DNA of 64,000 nucleotides, taken from positions 1 to 64,000 of the forward strand of contig JAEDGQ010000001.1 of NCBI GenBank assembly GCA_016297415.1. The letters are read 5' to 3'. A program made the translations under genes and the position numbers. The DNA comes from Treponema sp. (GTDB lineage Bacteria; Spirochaetota; Spirochaetia; Treponematales; Treponemataceae). The notes beneath the pieces are model-generated. The model ran no database searches and was not told where the DNA came from. It worked only from the letters and a program-made list of their open reading frames with translations. Below, one piece after another: positions 56,557 to 64,000 of the stretch. Every line of letters starts with the position of its first letter. Within the stretch, counting starts at the first letter, position 1.

Positions 56557-57777
56557 ATGAATATTGCGCTTTTTTCTGACAGCTATCTTCCTACTAAAAG
56601 TGGAATTGTAACTGTTGTTATTCAGCTCAGACAGATTCTTGAGCAGATGGGACATCATGTTGTAATTGTCACAGTAGATGCAGGACCAGATGGTCAGGTT
56701 GAAGACGATCCTTGTGTTCTCAGAGTACCTTCGTTGCATAGCCCTGTTGGTGATGACCAGTACATGGGGTTTCCTCGAAGAAGACGGGTTATTGAATTCC
56801 TTAAAAAAAATAATATACAGATAATTCATTCTCATACAGAATTCTTCCTGGGACATATGGCTAATGTTGCCGGAAAAAAACTTAAAATTCCTGTAATCGC
56901 CACGACTCATACAATGTGGGAAGATTACTACAAATATTATCTTATGCTTGGAAAACTTATTCCAAGAAAAGTTATCAGAAAAGTCGTACAGAGAATTTAC
57001 AAGAAATTTTACGCATTCATTAATGTTTCACAAAAAGCCCATGATTATTTCAGAAAGCCTTTTATACTTCCAAAAATTCCTTCTGCAATTATTCCTAATG
57101 CAATTGATGCAAAACATTTTGCCGGGGAAAAAGCCACAGAACAGCAGAAAAAAGAACTTAAAAACAGCCTTGGTATCGGCGAAAACGACAGGGTAATTCT
57201 TTATGTTGGAAGAATTGTTTCAGAAAAACGCCTTGATGAACTTCTTGATGTTGTAATCAGAACTGTAAATAAACGGGCAGATACAAAAATGGTATTTGTT
57301 GGAAGCGGTGACAGGGAAGAAGCTCTTAGAAATAAAGTAAAAGAACTTGGTCTTTCAGATAAAATCATTTTTACAGGATTTATCGACTGGCACAAACTTT
57401 ATATTTATTACAACATTGCAGATGTTTTTGTAACAGTTTCTCTTTCAGAAATGCATTCCATGACTATTCTCGAAGCTCTTTCTCAGGGAGTACCTGTTGT
57501 CTGCAGAAAAGATACAAGTTTCAGTGATACTGTTTTCCACGGAATTGATGGTTTTTTTGCTCTTTCAGATAAAGAAGTTGATGATTATCTTATAAAGATT
57601 CTTAATGATTCTGAACTTGGAGCAAAAATGGGAAAAGAAGCTTTTGAAGTAAGCCAGCGTTTTACACTTGATATTCACGGACGGAGAACTGTTGCTTTTT
57701 ACGAAGAAGTATTAAAACACTATCCGAACCCTGTAACTCCAGAAGAACTGCAGCTTGCAGTTGATAAGATTCATTAA
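56557..57777 (+). CDS. GT4-family glycosyltransferase
   Basis: The 406-residue protein has the GT-B fold of family GT4: MNIALFSDSYLPTKSGIVTV at the start, VIATTHTMWEDYYKYYL near residues 111-127, PSAIIPNAIDAKHF, VILYVGRIVSEKRLDELLDV near 213-232, and SLSEMHSMTILEALSQGVPV near 297-316 with the EX7E sugar-nucleotide signature. It is most like diacylglycerol alpha-glucosyltransferases that make membrane glycolipids, but substrate cannot be fixed. The ATG at 56557 is used because the family begins there; no ribosome site is clear. Two outer-membrane genes follow. Confidence 0.85.
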   Translation: MNIALFSDSYLPTKSGIVTVVIQLRQILEQMGHHVVIVTVDAGPDGQVEDDPCVLRVPSLHSPVGDDQYMGFPRRRRVIEFLKKNNIQIIHSHTEFFLGHMANVAGKKLKIPVIATTHTMWEDYYKYYLMLGKLIPRKVIRKVVQRIYKKFYAFINVSQKAHDYFRKPFILPKIPSAIIPNAIDAKHFAGEKATEQQKKELKNSLGIGENDRVILYVGRIVSEKRLDELLDVVIRTVNKRADTKMVFVGSGDREEALRNKVKELGLSDKIIFTGFIDWHKLYIYYNIADVFVTVSLSEMHSMTILEALSQGVPVVCRKDTSFSDTVFHGIDGFFALSDKEVDDYLIKILNDSELGAKMGKEAFEVSQRFTLDIHGRRTVAFYEEVLKHYPNPVTPEELQLAVDKIH

Positions 57778-57792
57778 TCAGTCAGGCATACC

Positions 57793-59496
57793 ATGAAAAA
57801 ATCATTCTGCTTAAAAATTTGTGTAATTTTATGTTTCTTTTTTTTCCCTTTTTTTGCATTTAGTGTAACAAGAGGAAATCAGGAACTTGTTCCGGCTGGA
57901 AGCTGGGTATATGACAATCTTTTTTCAATTTCTGTTGAATCAGGAATAATTAATTTTGCTGATAATGAGCCCCTGTCAGTTGAAGAAATCAAAGTTTATC
58001 TTTCAGAAATAGATTATGATTCTTTAAGCAGCTCCGGAAAAAAACAGTACGACGAAATTCAAAAATACTTTGACAGGCAGCTGCCATCTTTTGATTCAGG
58101 ATTTCTTTCTTTTGCAATTGAACCATCCCTCAATCTTTCCGGCTTTTACAAAACAAATGATGATCTGGATTGGGTTTATGACAGATATGAACGCCGTCAT
58201 TTTCTTGATGTTCCTTTAAGTCTTAACTGCGGCAATTATTTAACTCTCAAAATGGATACTTTCCTGGGAATGAATAAGAGTTACAGCCTTCACAACAATG
58301 TGTACAGCAACATTCCTCTGGGAGCAGATTATATTGATATTAACTTTCCTGATGAGGGTTATCTTTCAACAGGATATGTGTTTGGGAAAAATACTGGCAT
58401 TAATTTTCAGCTTGGAAAAGGTGAAAGAAATATCGGACGTACTTTAACAGGATCAATGATCTGGTCCCGGTATTTAACTGGCGTTTCCTATGGTTCCCTT
58501 ACACTTTATTCCCCAAATATTCGTTACACAGGCAATGTAAGTCAGTTTGGTGTAGACCGTTATATGTATTACCATGAATTTGAAGGCCGTTTTTTCAAGA
58601 AGTTTACCTTTACAGCCCTGGAAGGAATGTTTATTAATGCACCAATGGAACTCCGTTTCTTAAATCCTTTTACAATTTTTCACGGAATGGCTCCATGGCG
58701 TGAATATGAGCCTGAAGAATACGATGCTGAATCTCATATCTGTGCTTATCTTGGAATAAAATTTCAGTATGTACCTGTAAAAAATTTAAGAATCTACGGC
58801 CTTTATGCCATGACTCAGTTTCAGACTCCATTTGAAGTCAATAATTACCCAAATGATGTTACACCAAATGGAATCGGCGGACAGCTGGGAAGTGAATTAT
58901 TCATTCCGTTAAAAGATGGTAAGCTTTATTTCGGTATTGAAGGCAGTTATGCTCAGCCATACCTGTACATTAAGGAAGGACCTAACTGGACTCTTGTAAA
59001 AACCTATTATGAAAACTCCGGAGATAAAAGACATCCTTTCTATGAATGGATCGGATCTCCTTTTGGACCAGATACTGTCAGCTGTGAATTCAAAGCTGAA
59101 TACTCAGTTCCTCATAAATATTCCCTTGGACTTGTTTATCTTTTGATGGCCCGGGGCGAAATGTCGGAAGACAGAGTATTTACAACTATGGCAGGAGATT
59201 CAAGGCATCCTGCATGGGGTGGAGTTCATACTCCTGAGAAGATTCCTGATGACTGGTGTTATCCAGATAAAGAGCGTCAGGGAGTAGAAAATGCAAAACA
59301 CAATCAGAAACTTGTTACACCAACGGGAATTCCGGAAAATGTAAATCGCCTTTCTGTTCGGGGGACTTACTGGCTTAATGATAAAACTGAAATTACACTC
59401 CAGCCTTCTTATGTTTTGATTTTTAATAATGATCATAAAAAAGGAAATACACAGCAGGGAATTGAAATTGCCTGTGCCGTTTCCTATAAATTTTAA
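57793..59496 (+). CDS. Putative outer-membrane beta-barrel protein (Wzi-like layout)
   Basis: A 567-residue protein with a signal peptide (KICVILCFFFFPFFAFS). After a short helical part (residues 55-95, LSVEEIKVYLSEIDYDSLSS) the sequence is a long run of alternating strands rich in Tyr and Phe, ending AVSYKF with the terminal Phe of outer-membrane barrels. The helix-then-barrel layout resembles capsule-assembly Wzi proteins. It lies directly after a glycosyltransferase and before a similar protein. Confidence 0.7.
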   Translation: MKKSFCLKICVILCFFFFPFFAFSVTRGNQELVPAGSWVYDNLFSISVESGIINFADNEPLSVEEIKVYLSEIDYDSLSSSGKKQYDEIQKYFDRQLPSFDSGFLSFAIEPSLNLSGFYKTNDDLDWVYDRYERRHFLDVPLSLNCGNYLTLKMDTFLGMNKSYSLHNNVYSNIPLGADYIDINFPDEGYLSTGYVFGKNTGINFQLGKGERNIGRTLTGSMIWSRYLTGVSYGSLTLYSPNIRYTGNVSQFGVDRYMYYHEFEGRFFKKFTFTALEGMFINAPMELRFLNPFTIFHGMAPWREYEPEEYDAESHICAYLGIKFQYVPVKNLRIYGLYAMTQFQTPFEVNNYPNDVTPNGIGGQLGSELFIPLKDGKLYFGIEGSYAQPYLYIKEGPNWTLVKTYYENSGDKRHPFYEWIGSPFGPDTVSCEFKAEYSVPHKYSLGLVYLLMARGEMSEDRVFTTMAGDSRHPAWGGVHTPEKIPDDWCYPDKERQGVENAKHNQKLVTPTGIPENVNRLSVRGTYWLNDKTEITLQPSYVLIFNNDHKKGNTQQGIEIACAVSYKF

Positions 59497-59542
59497 TTGT
59501 GATATACTTTTTTTAAATAGTTTTAAGAATTTCGAGGAAAAA

Positions 59543-61435
59543 ATGAAAAAGTTTATTTTGTCTGTCCTTTTTTTAACTTTTCTTTCTGCAGTATTTGCAC
59601 AGGTTTCCGTAGATCCTACAGATGTTTTCTATCAGGAAGCACAGGGCTGGGAATTAAAAGGTTACGTAAGTTCACTTCCTCTTATCCGTCCTTATCCAAA
59701 TAAGCTTATTAAAGAAATTCTTGAAAAAGTAATTGACTGCGGCAACAGACAGGATTCTGAAATTGCCCTTTACGAGTATGAACGTATTTTCGGAAAAAAA
59801 CTTAATCTTTATGTAAATGGTTCCGGTCAGTATAAAAACAGCAGTACCCTGAAAGACGAAAACGGACATGAAAAAAGTTCAAAAAACTTTAAGAGAATTA
59901 ATGGAGAAGGCGGAGTTGCAGGAGAATTTTCACTTCATCCTCTCGTAAGCCTTGGTTATGATCTTGCCATTTTCCTTGAAACAGATAAATTTGAAAAAAC
60001 ATCACCTTACTATGTAAACAAACCTGAAGATTCTGTTTTTGACCCGGCAAAGATTGGCCCCGTAAACGAGTATCTTGACTGGAATATGAATATTTCTGCA
60101 GGTACAACAGCAACATATTTTACCTGCGGTCTGAATAAAACAGGTTACGGACCATTCCATAATGATGGACTTGCCCTTAATGATACAGGCTATCATTCAG
60201 CAAACATAATTTTTAACGTTTCGAGAGAAATGTGGAGCTATGCTTCTACATATCAGATTCTTGGTGCAAAGGCAAATAATCCAGATGCTTTTGAATCAGT
60301 TCTGAGCGACGGTAAATATCTTGCCTTTCATGTAATCAAATATAATTTTAATAAAAAACTTTCTGTTTCATATTACGAAAATATTATTTTTGGACCCCGT
60401 CCAAATCTGGCATATCTTTTCCCGGTACCTTACATGCCTGTACAGAACATTGGCGGTGCCAGCGACAACCTGCAAATGGGACTTATGCTGGAAGTTAAGC
60501 CTGTTAAAGGTGTTGTATGGGCAACTGATATTTTTGTTGATGACCTTTCTGTAAACAATGTATTTAAACTGAATTTTGACTCCAAAAACCGCTGTGCAGG
60601 ACAGACAGGGCTCATAATTACTCCAGAAAATAATTCCTGTACTTATATGGCCTTGAATTATCAGCTGGTAATTCCTTATGTTTATACACACTGGGAATAC
60701 AAAGAAGGAACAAACAATATAATTACGGGAGATTCTCCAAACTATCAGAATTATACAAATGCCGGTGTAAATATTGGTTCTACACTTGATCCAAATTCAG
60801 ATAAGGTTTCTTTTGCAGCAACTTTCCAGCCTAAGCCTAACATTAAAGTTGATTTCTTTACTAACTTTATCCGTCACGCAAACTCTGCAGAAGCTTTCGG
60901 GATAGATGACCGTGGGGAATACGTTCTTGCAGATAAAAATCAGTATATTTCAGACGGCTCTGCATCAATGCACCAGATGATTTCGAATACAAACGGAAAT
61001 GCTGGAAAACATGTTAATCAGGCCTGGGACTGTCTTGGATTTATGACTTCTGATCATAAAATGGGTATTTTACAGAGCGGCTTAAAAGGTCAGTTCGATT
61101 TTCCTCGTACTAAATATGGTCAGCTTTCACTTTTTGCAGGCTATACTTTCGAATTTGTTCATAATGACGGTGTAAGATCCAGCATTTATGAAGGTGGAAA
61201 CCTTAATTGGACAGAAAAAGCTTCTGATGATGGAACTTATAAAATTTATATACTTGATAAAGGTCTTCCAGGTGAAAAAGAATTTGATGGTGGAAGTACA
61301 AAAGATTCCTGGAAAATGATATGCCGTTCTGAAGAAGTTCAGGCCGAAGCAAAACGTCAGAAACAGGAATGGGTAAACCAGCTGACAGATAAAGTAAATA
61401 ATTACTTCACAGTTGGTTTCAGGTATGTATATTAA
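59543..61435 (+). CDS. Putative outer-membrane beta-barrel protein
   Basis: A 630-residue protein with a signal peptide (KKFILSVLFLTFLSAVFA, cleavage before QVSV). It has the same plan as its neighbour: a helical segment at residues 45-80 (NKLIKEILEKVIDCGNRQDS) followed by aromatic beta strands and an end VGFRYVY. The ATG at 59543 follows GAGG; the open frame extends upstream into the previous gene without a ribosome site. TGATATACT, an extended -10, lies upstream near 59500, so it may have its own promoter. Its stop codon lies within the large terminator stem at 61434. Confidence 0.72.
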   Translation: MKKFILSVLFLTFLSAVFAQVSVDPTDVFYQEAQGWELKGYVSSLPLIRPYPNKLIKEILEKVIDCGNRQDSEIALYEYERIFGKKLNLYVNGSGQYKNSSTLKDENGHEKSSKNFKRINGEGGVAGEFSLHPLVSLGYDLAIFLETDKFEKTSPYYVNKPEDSVFDPAKIGPVNEYLDWNMNISAGTTATYFTCGLNKTGYGPFHNDGLALNDTGYHSANIIFNVSREMWSYASTYQILGAKANNPDAFESVLSDGKYLAFHVIKYNFNKKLSVSYYENIIFGPRPNLAYLFPVPYMPVQNIGGASDNLQMGLMLEVKPVKGVVWATDIFVDDLSVNNVFKLNFDSKNRCAGQTGLIITPENNSCTYMALNYQLVIPYVYTHWEYKEGTNNIITGDSPNYQNYTNAGVNIGSTLDPNSDKVSFAATFQPKPNIKVDFFTNFIRHANSAEAFGIDDRGEYVLADKNQYISDGSASMHQMISNTNGNAGKHVNQAWDCLGFMTSDHKMGILQSGLKGQFDFPRTKYGQLSLFAGYTFEFVHNDGVRSSIYEGGNLNWTEKASDDGTYKIYILDKGLPGEKEFDGGSTKDSWKMICRSEEVQAEAKRQKQEWVNQLTDKVNNYFTVGFRYVY

Positions 61436-61543
61436 AAAAGACCTGATTTGATTATTTAGACATAAAAAAATGCATCTCCTGAAATTGAACTTTATCTGTC
61501 CAGCTTTAGGGATGCACTTCAATTTTTATCAGGTCTTTTTTTT
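61434..61543. terminator. Bidirectional terminator stem enclosing a repeat element
   Basis: AAAAAAGACCTGAT (61434-61447) and ATCAGGTCTTTTTT (61528-61541) form a perfect 14-base-pair stem that overlaps both convergent stop codons and has T-runs on both strands. The 80-base loop holds copy 2 of the structured repeat, so the terminator is nested around another hairpin. Confidence 0.8.
61464..61515 (-). repeat. Structured repeat with terminator, copy 2
   Basis: Minus strand: GCATC (61515-61511) pairs with GATGC (61476-61472), CCT pairs with AGG, then seven T follow. The loop, with GGAC/GTTC inside, is identical to copy 1 at 5135 except for one A-to-G change, while the stem's C-G pair is replaced by T-A. 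It is downstream of thiI in the sense direction. Confidence 0.8.
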
Positions 61544-62786
61544 AGTCTTTTTTAGGAACTACATAGCCGTTGCCGTCTATAAGTTTCTGTTTGTTTTCTT
61601 TCGTTCCCCATTTTGAAGCAATGTAACCTGAGGCTTCATAACGCTTAAGAACCCGGTCATCAAAAGCTTTTTTTACAAGTTCATCAATTTCCATTTCCCT
61701 GTAAATTTTCCGGGCTTCTTCAACAGAGGCTCTAAGAATTGGGTGTTTAGGGCTAAAGAGTACACAGCAGTCTTCGTAAGGAAGAATTGAAGTTTCATAA
61801 GTATCAATCTGTTTTGCTGTTTCAATAATTTCTTCTTTGTCCAGACCTATAAGGGGACGGTACAATGGAAGTTCGGCCATGCTTTCTGTAACAGCCATAT
61901 TTTCATTTGTCTGGCTTGCAACCTGACCAAGGCTTTCACCTGTAATAAGACAGTCAGCACCGATTCTTTCTGCAAGCATAGAAGCAACTTTCATCATACA
62001 CATGCGGAGCATAAGTGTTGAAAAATTTTCCGGAGCTTTTTTCTTAATCTGCATCTGAACTTCTGTAAACGGAATAATATTAATGTGTGTCCGAAGTCCG
62101 TATCCGCTTATGATTTCTGCAAGTCTTTCAACTTTTTCCTGAGCTTCCTGACTTGTGTAAGGGTAGGAATGAAAATAAACGCAGTCTACAGTCATTCCTC
62201 TTCTCATCATTCTATAACCGGCTACAGGACTGTCGAGGCCTCCGGAAAGAAGAAGAAGTCCTTTGCCGCTGGAACCAACAGGAAGTCCTCTACAGCCTTT
62301 TTCTGAATCAGAGTAAACATAACATTTGTCACGAACTTCAACTGTAAAAGTAACATCAGGGTTGTGAACATCAACATCAAGAAGCTTTTCGGAGTAAACA
62401 AGATTTCCTGCTTCTCTCATGATTCCGTAACTGTCCAGAACAAATCCCTTGTCACTTCTTTTTGCATTGATTTTGAAAGTTTTTGCACCGTTTTCTTTTG
62501 CAATAAGGGCCAGTTCATAAACTTTTTTCTGGATAGCTTCAATATCTTTTTCAACAACTTCAGCTTTTGCCCAGCCTGTAATACCGATTAAATGACGGAG
62601 TGTGTATTCAACAGCTTCAGCTGCTGAGTCTTCACATTCAATATAAAGTCTTCCTGCATGAAGAGTAACCTCTGCATTTACAGAAAGAAGATAAGTTTTA
62701 ACATTTGAAACAAGAAGCCGTTCAAATAATTTAAGGTTTGAACCTTTTAATGTAAGTTCACCAAGTTTTCCTAAGTAAGTAATCAT
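61542..62786 (-). CDS. thiI: tRNA 4-thiouridine synthase ThiI
   Basis: Adenylates and thiolates U8 of tRNA; in some bacteria also takes part in thiazole synthesis. The 414-residue protein has an N-terminal ferredoxin-like/THUMP region (GRLYIECEDSAAEAVEYTLR) and a PP-loop ATPase LLLLSGGLDSPVAGYRMMRR near residues 178-197. The C-terminal rhodanese domain of the E. coli enzyme is absent, as in Bacillus, so sulfur must come via a separate route. No ribosome site; a -10 hexamer ends six bases before the ATG. Confidence 0.93.
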   Translation of the reverse strand: MITYLGKLGELTLKGSNLKLFERLLVSNVKTYLLSVNAEVTLHAGRLYIECEDSAAEAVEYTLRHLIGITGWAKAEVVEKDIEAIQKKVYELALIAKENGAKTFKINAKRSDKGFVLDSYGIMREAGNLVYSEKLLDVDVHNPDVTFTVEVRDKCYVYSDSEKGCRGLPVGSSGKGLLLLSGGLDSPVAGYRMMRRGMTVDCVYFHSYPYTSQEAQEKVERLAEIISGYGLRTHINIIPFTEVQMQIKKKAPENFSTLMLRMCMMKVASMLAERIGADCLITGESLGQVASQTNENMAVTESMAELPLYRPLIGLDKEEIIETAKQIDTYETSILPYEDCCVLFSPKHPILRASVEEARKIYREMEIDELVKKAFDDRVLKRYEASGYIASKWGTKENKQKLIDGNGYVVPKKD

Positions 62787-62792
62787 AAAAAA

Positions 62793-62798
62793 AATATA
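62793..62798 (-). promoter_or_regulatory. -10 element of thiI
   Basis: TATATT preceded by TGA (extended -10) on the minus strand, six T then the ATG at 62786. Weak -35 (TTTTAA). Confidence 0.45.
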
Positions 62799-62874
62799 TC
62801 AGATTCTGAAATTAATTAAAAGAAAGGGGGAGATTTCAGGTTTATTAAAGCGAAAAAATAGTCTTATTGACAGA

Positions 62875-62903
62875 TTGACATTTTATGTAATTTTGTCATA
62901 ATA
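62875..62903 (+). promoter_or_regulatory. Promoter of the acyl-CoA synthetase with overlapping inverted repeat
   Basis: TTGACA (62875-62880), a 17-base spacer and ATAATA (62898-62903). TGACA (62876-62880) and TGTCA are inverted around the spacer, and TTGACA is also repeated directly at 62867-62872, so a regulator could bind across the promoter. Confidence 0.6.
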
Positions 62904-62934
62904 AAATCTGTAACTAAAAATTTGGGGGATAGTT

Positions 62935-64000
62935 ATGATTTTTGATAATAGCGGTGACAATACTCAGTCGCCAAAAAACCTTGCGCTTCTTCTTAAAGAC
63001 AAGGCTAAACTTCTCGCTGACCAGCCGTTGCAGTCAGTAAAAAATAAAAGCGGAGTATTCGTAAAATACAGCTACGCTCAGGTATACCAGCATGTTGTAG
63101 AACTTGCTTTTGCTTTAAAAAAACTTGGTGTAAAAAAAGGATCTCATGTAGGTCTTATTTCAGATAACCGCCGGGAATGGCTTATTACAGACTTTGCACT
63201 TCTTTCTCTTGGTGCATGTGACGTTCCTCGGGGATGCGATTCAATGGGTGTAGAAATCCGTTTTATCCTTAACTTTGCAGATTGTGAAATTTCTGTATTT
63301 GAAAATGCACGTCAGCTGGAAAAAGTTCTTGAAAAACTTGATGAATGTCCAAATCTCAAAACAGCAGTTCTTTTTGATTACGATAATCACGAAATTATTG
63401 AAAAAGCAGAAGCTGCAGGAATTCATGTTGTAAACTATCATTATCTTGAAAGTGACGGTGCTTCTCTTTCTAAAGAAGAATGGGCAGAAATCGAAAAAGG
63501 TATGGAAGAAGTAACAGGTGATGACCTTGCAACAATCATCTTTACGTCTGGTACAACAGGAACTCCAAAAGGTGTTCAGCTTACTCACGATAACTATCTT
63601 GCTCAGAATGAAGCAGCTCACAAACCTCTTAACCTTATGCAGAGAGGTGATACATGGCTTACAGTTCTTCCAATCTGGCATTCTTTTGAACGCGCTTTCG
63701 TTTACATCGTAGTCGAACTTGAAGGAAGCTTTGCATACTCTAAGCCTGTAGGATCAGTTCTTCTTGGAGATCTGGCTATGGTTCAGCCGCAGTGGATGAA
63801 TGCTGTTCCACGTCTTTGGGAAGCAATTGCAAATGCTCTGTTCCGGGAAATCAAAAAACAGAATTCTACAAAACGGTGGGTATTCAATACTTTCATTGGT
63901 ATTGGTAAAGCTTATTACCGTGAAAAGGCAAAAGTTCTTGGACTTACATGCCGCTGGCACTATTATCCACGTTTTATTGAAACTTTAATGGGAATTGTTC
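62935..64000 (+). CDS. Long-chain acyl-CoA synthetase (AMP-forming), partial
   Basis: The frame runs off the window end after 355 codons. It activates fatty acids to acyl-CoA via acyl-AMP. Visible are LGVKKGSHVGLISDNRREWL near residues 66-85 and the AMP-binding P-loop IIFTSGTTGTPKGVQLTHD near 201-219, followed by LPIWHSFERAF. The family usually spans about 600 residues, so the adenylate-forming C-terminal motifs are missing here. GGGGGAT is the ribosome site and a strong promoter precedes it. Confidence 0.93.
   Translation, partial: MIFDNSGDNTQSPKNLALLLKDKAKLLADQPLQSVKNKSGVFVKYSYAQVYQHVVELAFALKKLGVKKGSHVGLISDNRREWLITDFALLSLGACDVPRGCDSMGVEIRFILNFADCEISVFENARQLEKVLEKLDECPNLKTAVLFDYDNHEIIEKAEAAGIHVVNYHYLESDGASLSKEEWAEIEKGMEEVTGDDLATIIFTSGTTGTPKGVQLTHDNYLAQNEAAHKPLNLMQRGDTWLTVLPIWHSFERAFVYIVVELEGSFAYSKPVGSVLLGDLAMVQPQWMNAVPRLWEAIANALFREIKKQNSTKRWVFNTFIGIGKAYYREKAKVLGLTCRWHYYPRFIETLMGIV

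Noticed and set aside
62787..62860. Thiamine riboswitch upstream of thiI
   Set aside because: The space to the -10 is only a few bases and no TPP-aptamer motif is visible; none was seen before dxs either.

Overview
The window looks like part of a chromosome from a low-GC spirochaete, most likely a Treponema. The evidence is two tandem FlaB-type core flagellins beside flaG and fliD, an flgK-flgL-fliW-csrA operon, several lipoproteins and beta-barrel outer-membrane proteins, a short omega subunit, and sigma-28-type and possibly sigma-54-type promoters. There are no insertion sequences, no CRISPR array, no rRNA and no prophage. The species assignment is inference; the gene calls rest on motifs read from the translations.

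Left part (1-17.8 kb). A tRNA cluster on the minus strand (Gly partial, Gly, Leu, Lys, Arg, His) is followed by a plus-strand operon for the hook-filament junction and flagellin homeostasis (flgN-like, flgK, flgL, fliW, csrA), preceded by a sigma-28-like promoter. Facing it are tsaB and tsaE (t6A tRNA modification) with a small protein. Then come a PilZ protein, an unknown protein, fliD, flaG, and two flaB genes, all on the minus strand. The first flaB has a near-consensus sigma-28 promoter and a roughly 150-base structured leader with GGA motifs in hairpin loops, the arrangement expected for CsrA control; csrA and its probable antagonist fliW lie 8 kb away. Next are rdgB, a sigma-factor-like orphan with a possible sigma-54 promoter, an NrnA-type DHH phosphoesterase, a small secreted protein, argF and tRNA-Met.

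Middle (17.8-36.4 kb). An anaerobic ribonucleotide reductase operon (nrdR, nrdD, a separate glycyl-radical/redoxin protein, nrdG) has an NrdR box sitting exactly between its -35 and -10. The reductase is split: the catalytic chain lacks the glycyl-radical segment, which is encoded by the next gene fused to a CPNC redoxin domain. Then come lnt, a galactokinase-like kinase, surE, a TPR protein, an NHL/VWA-like secreted protein, and a 1,940-codon frame in which DNA polymerase IV (dinB) runs without a stop into a signal-peptide-like segment and a very large beta-rich outer-membrane-like protein. A large membrane protein overlaps its start.

Right part (36.4-64 kb). Two unrecognised genes, trmB and ligA on the plus strand face a recO-deoA-recJ-M23 peptidase operon. 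After rpoZ and a 29-residue ribosomal-type protein with its own strong promoter and terminator comes a plus-strand run: dxs, folP, cdaA, cdaR, acpS, a DUF2225 protein and truA. priA and a family-4 uracil-DNA glycosylase are on the minus strand. A glycosyltransferase and two large beta-barrel proteins, then thiI and a partial acyl-CoA synthetase, close the window.

Cross-cutting signals: a structured repeat with an almost invariant loop and a compensatory stem change occurs at 5.1 kb and 61.5 kb, both downstream of genes in convergent gaps. A set of genes (6586, rdgB, 36335, recO, udg, thiI) has a -10 hexamer ending 6-8 bases before the ATG and no Shine-Dalgarno, suggesting leaderless mRNAs.
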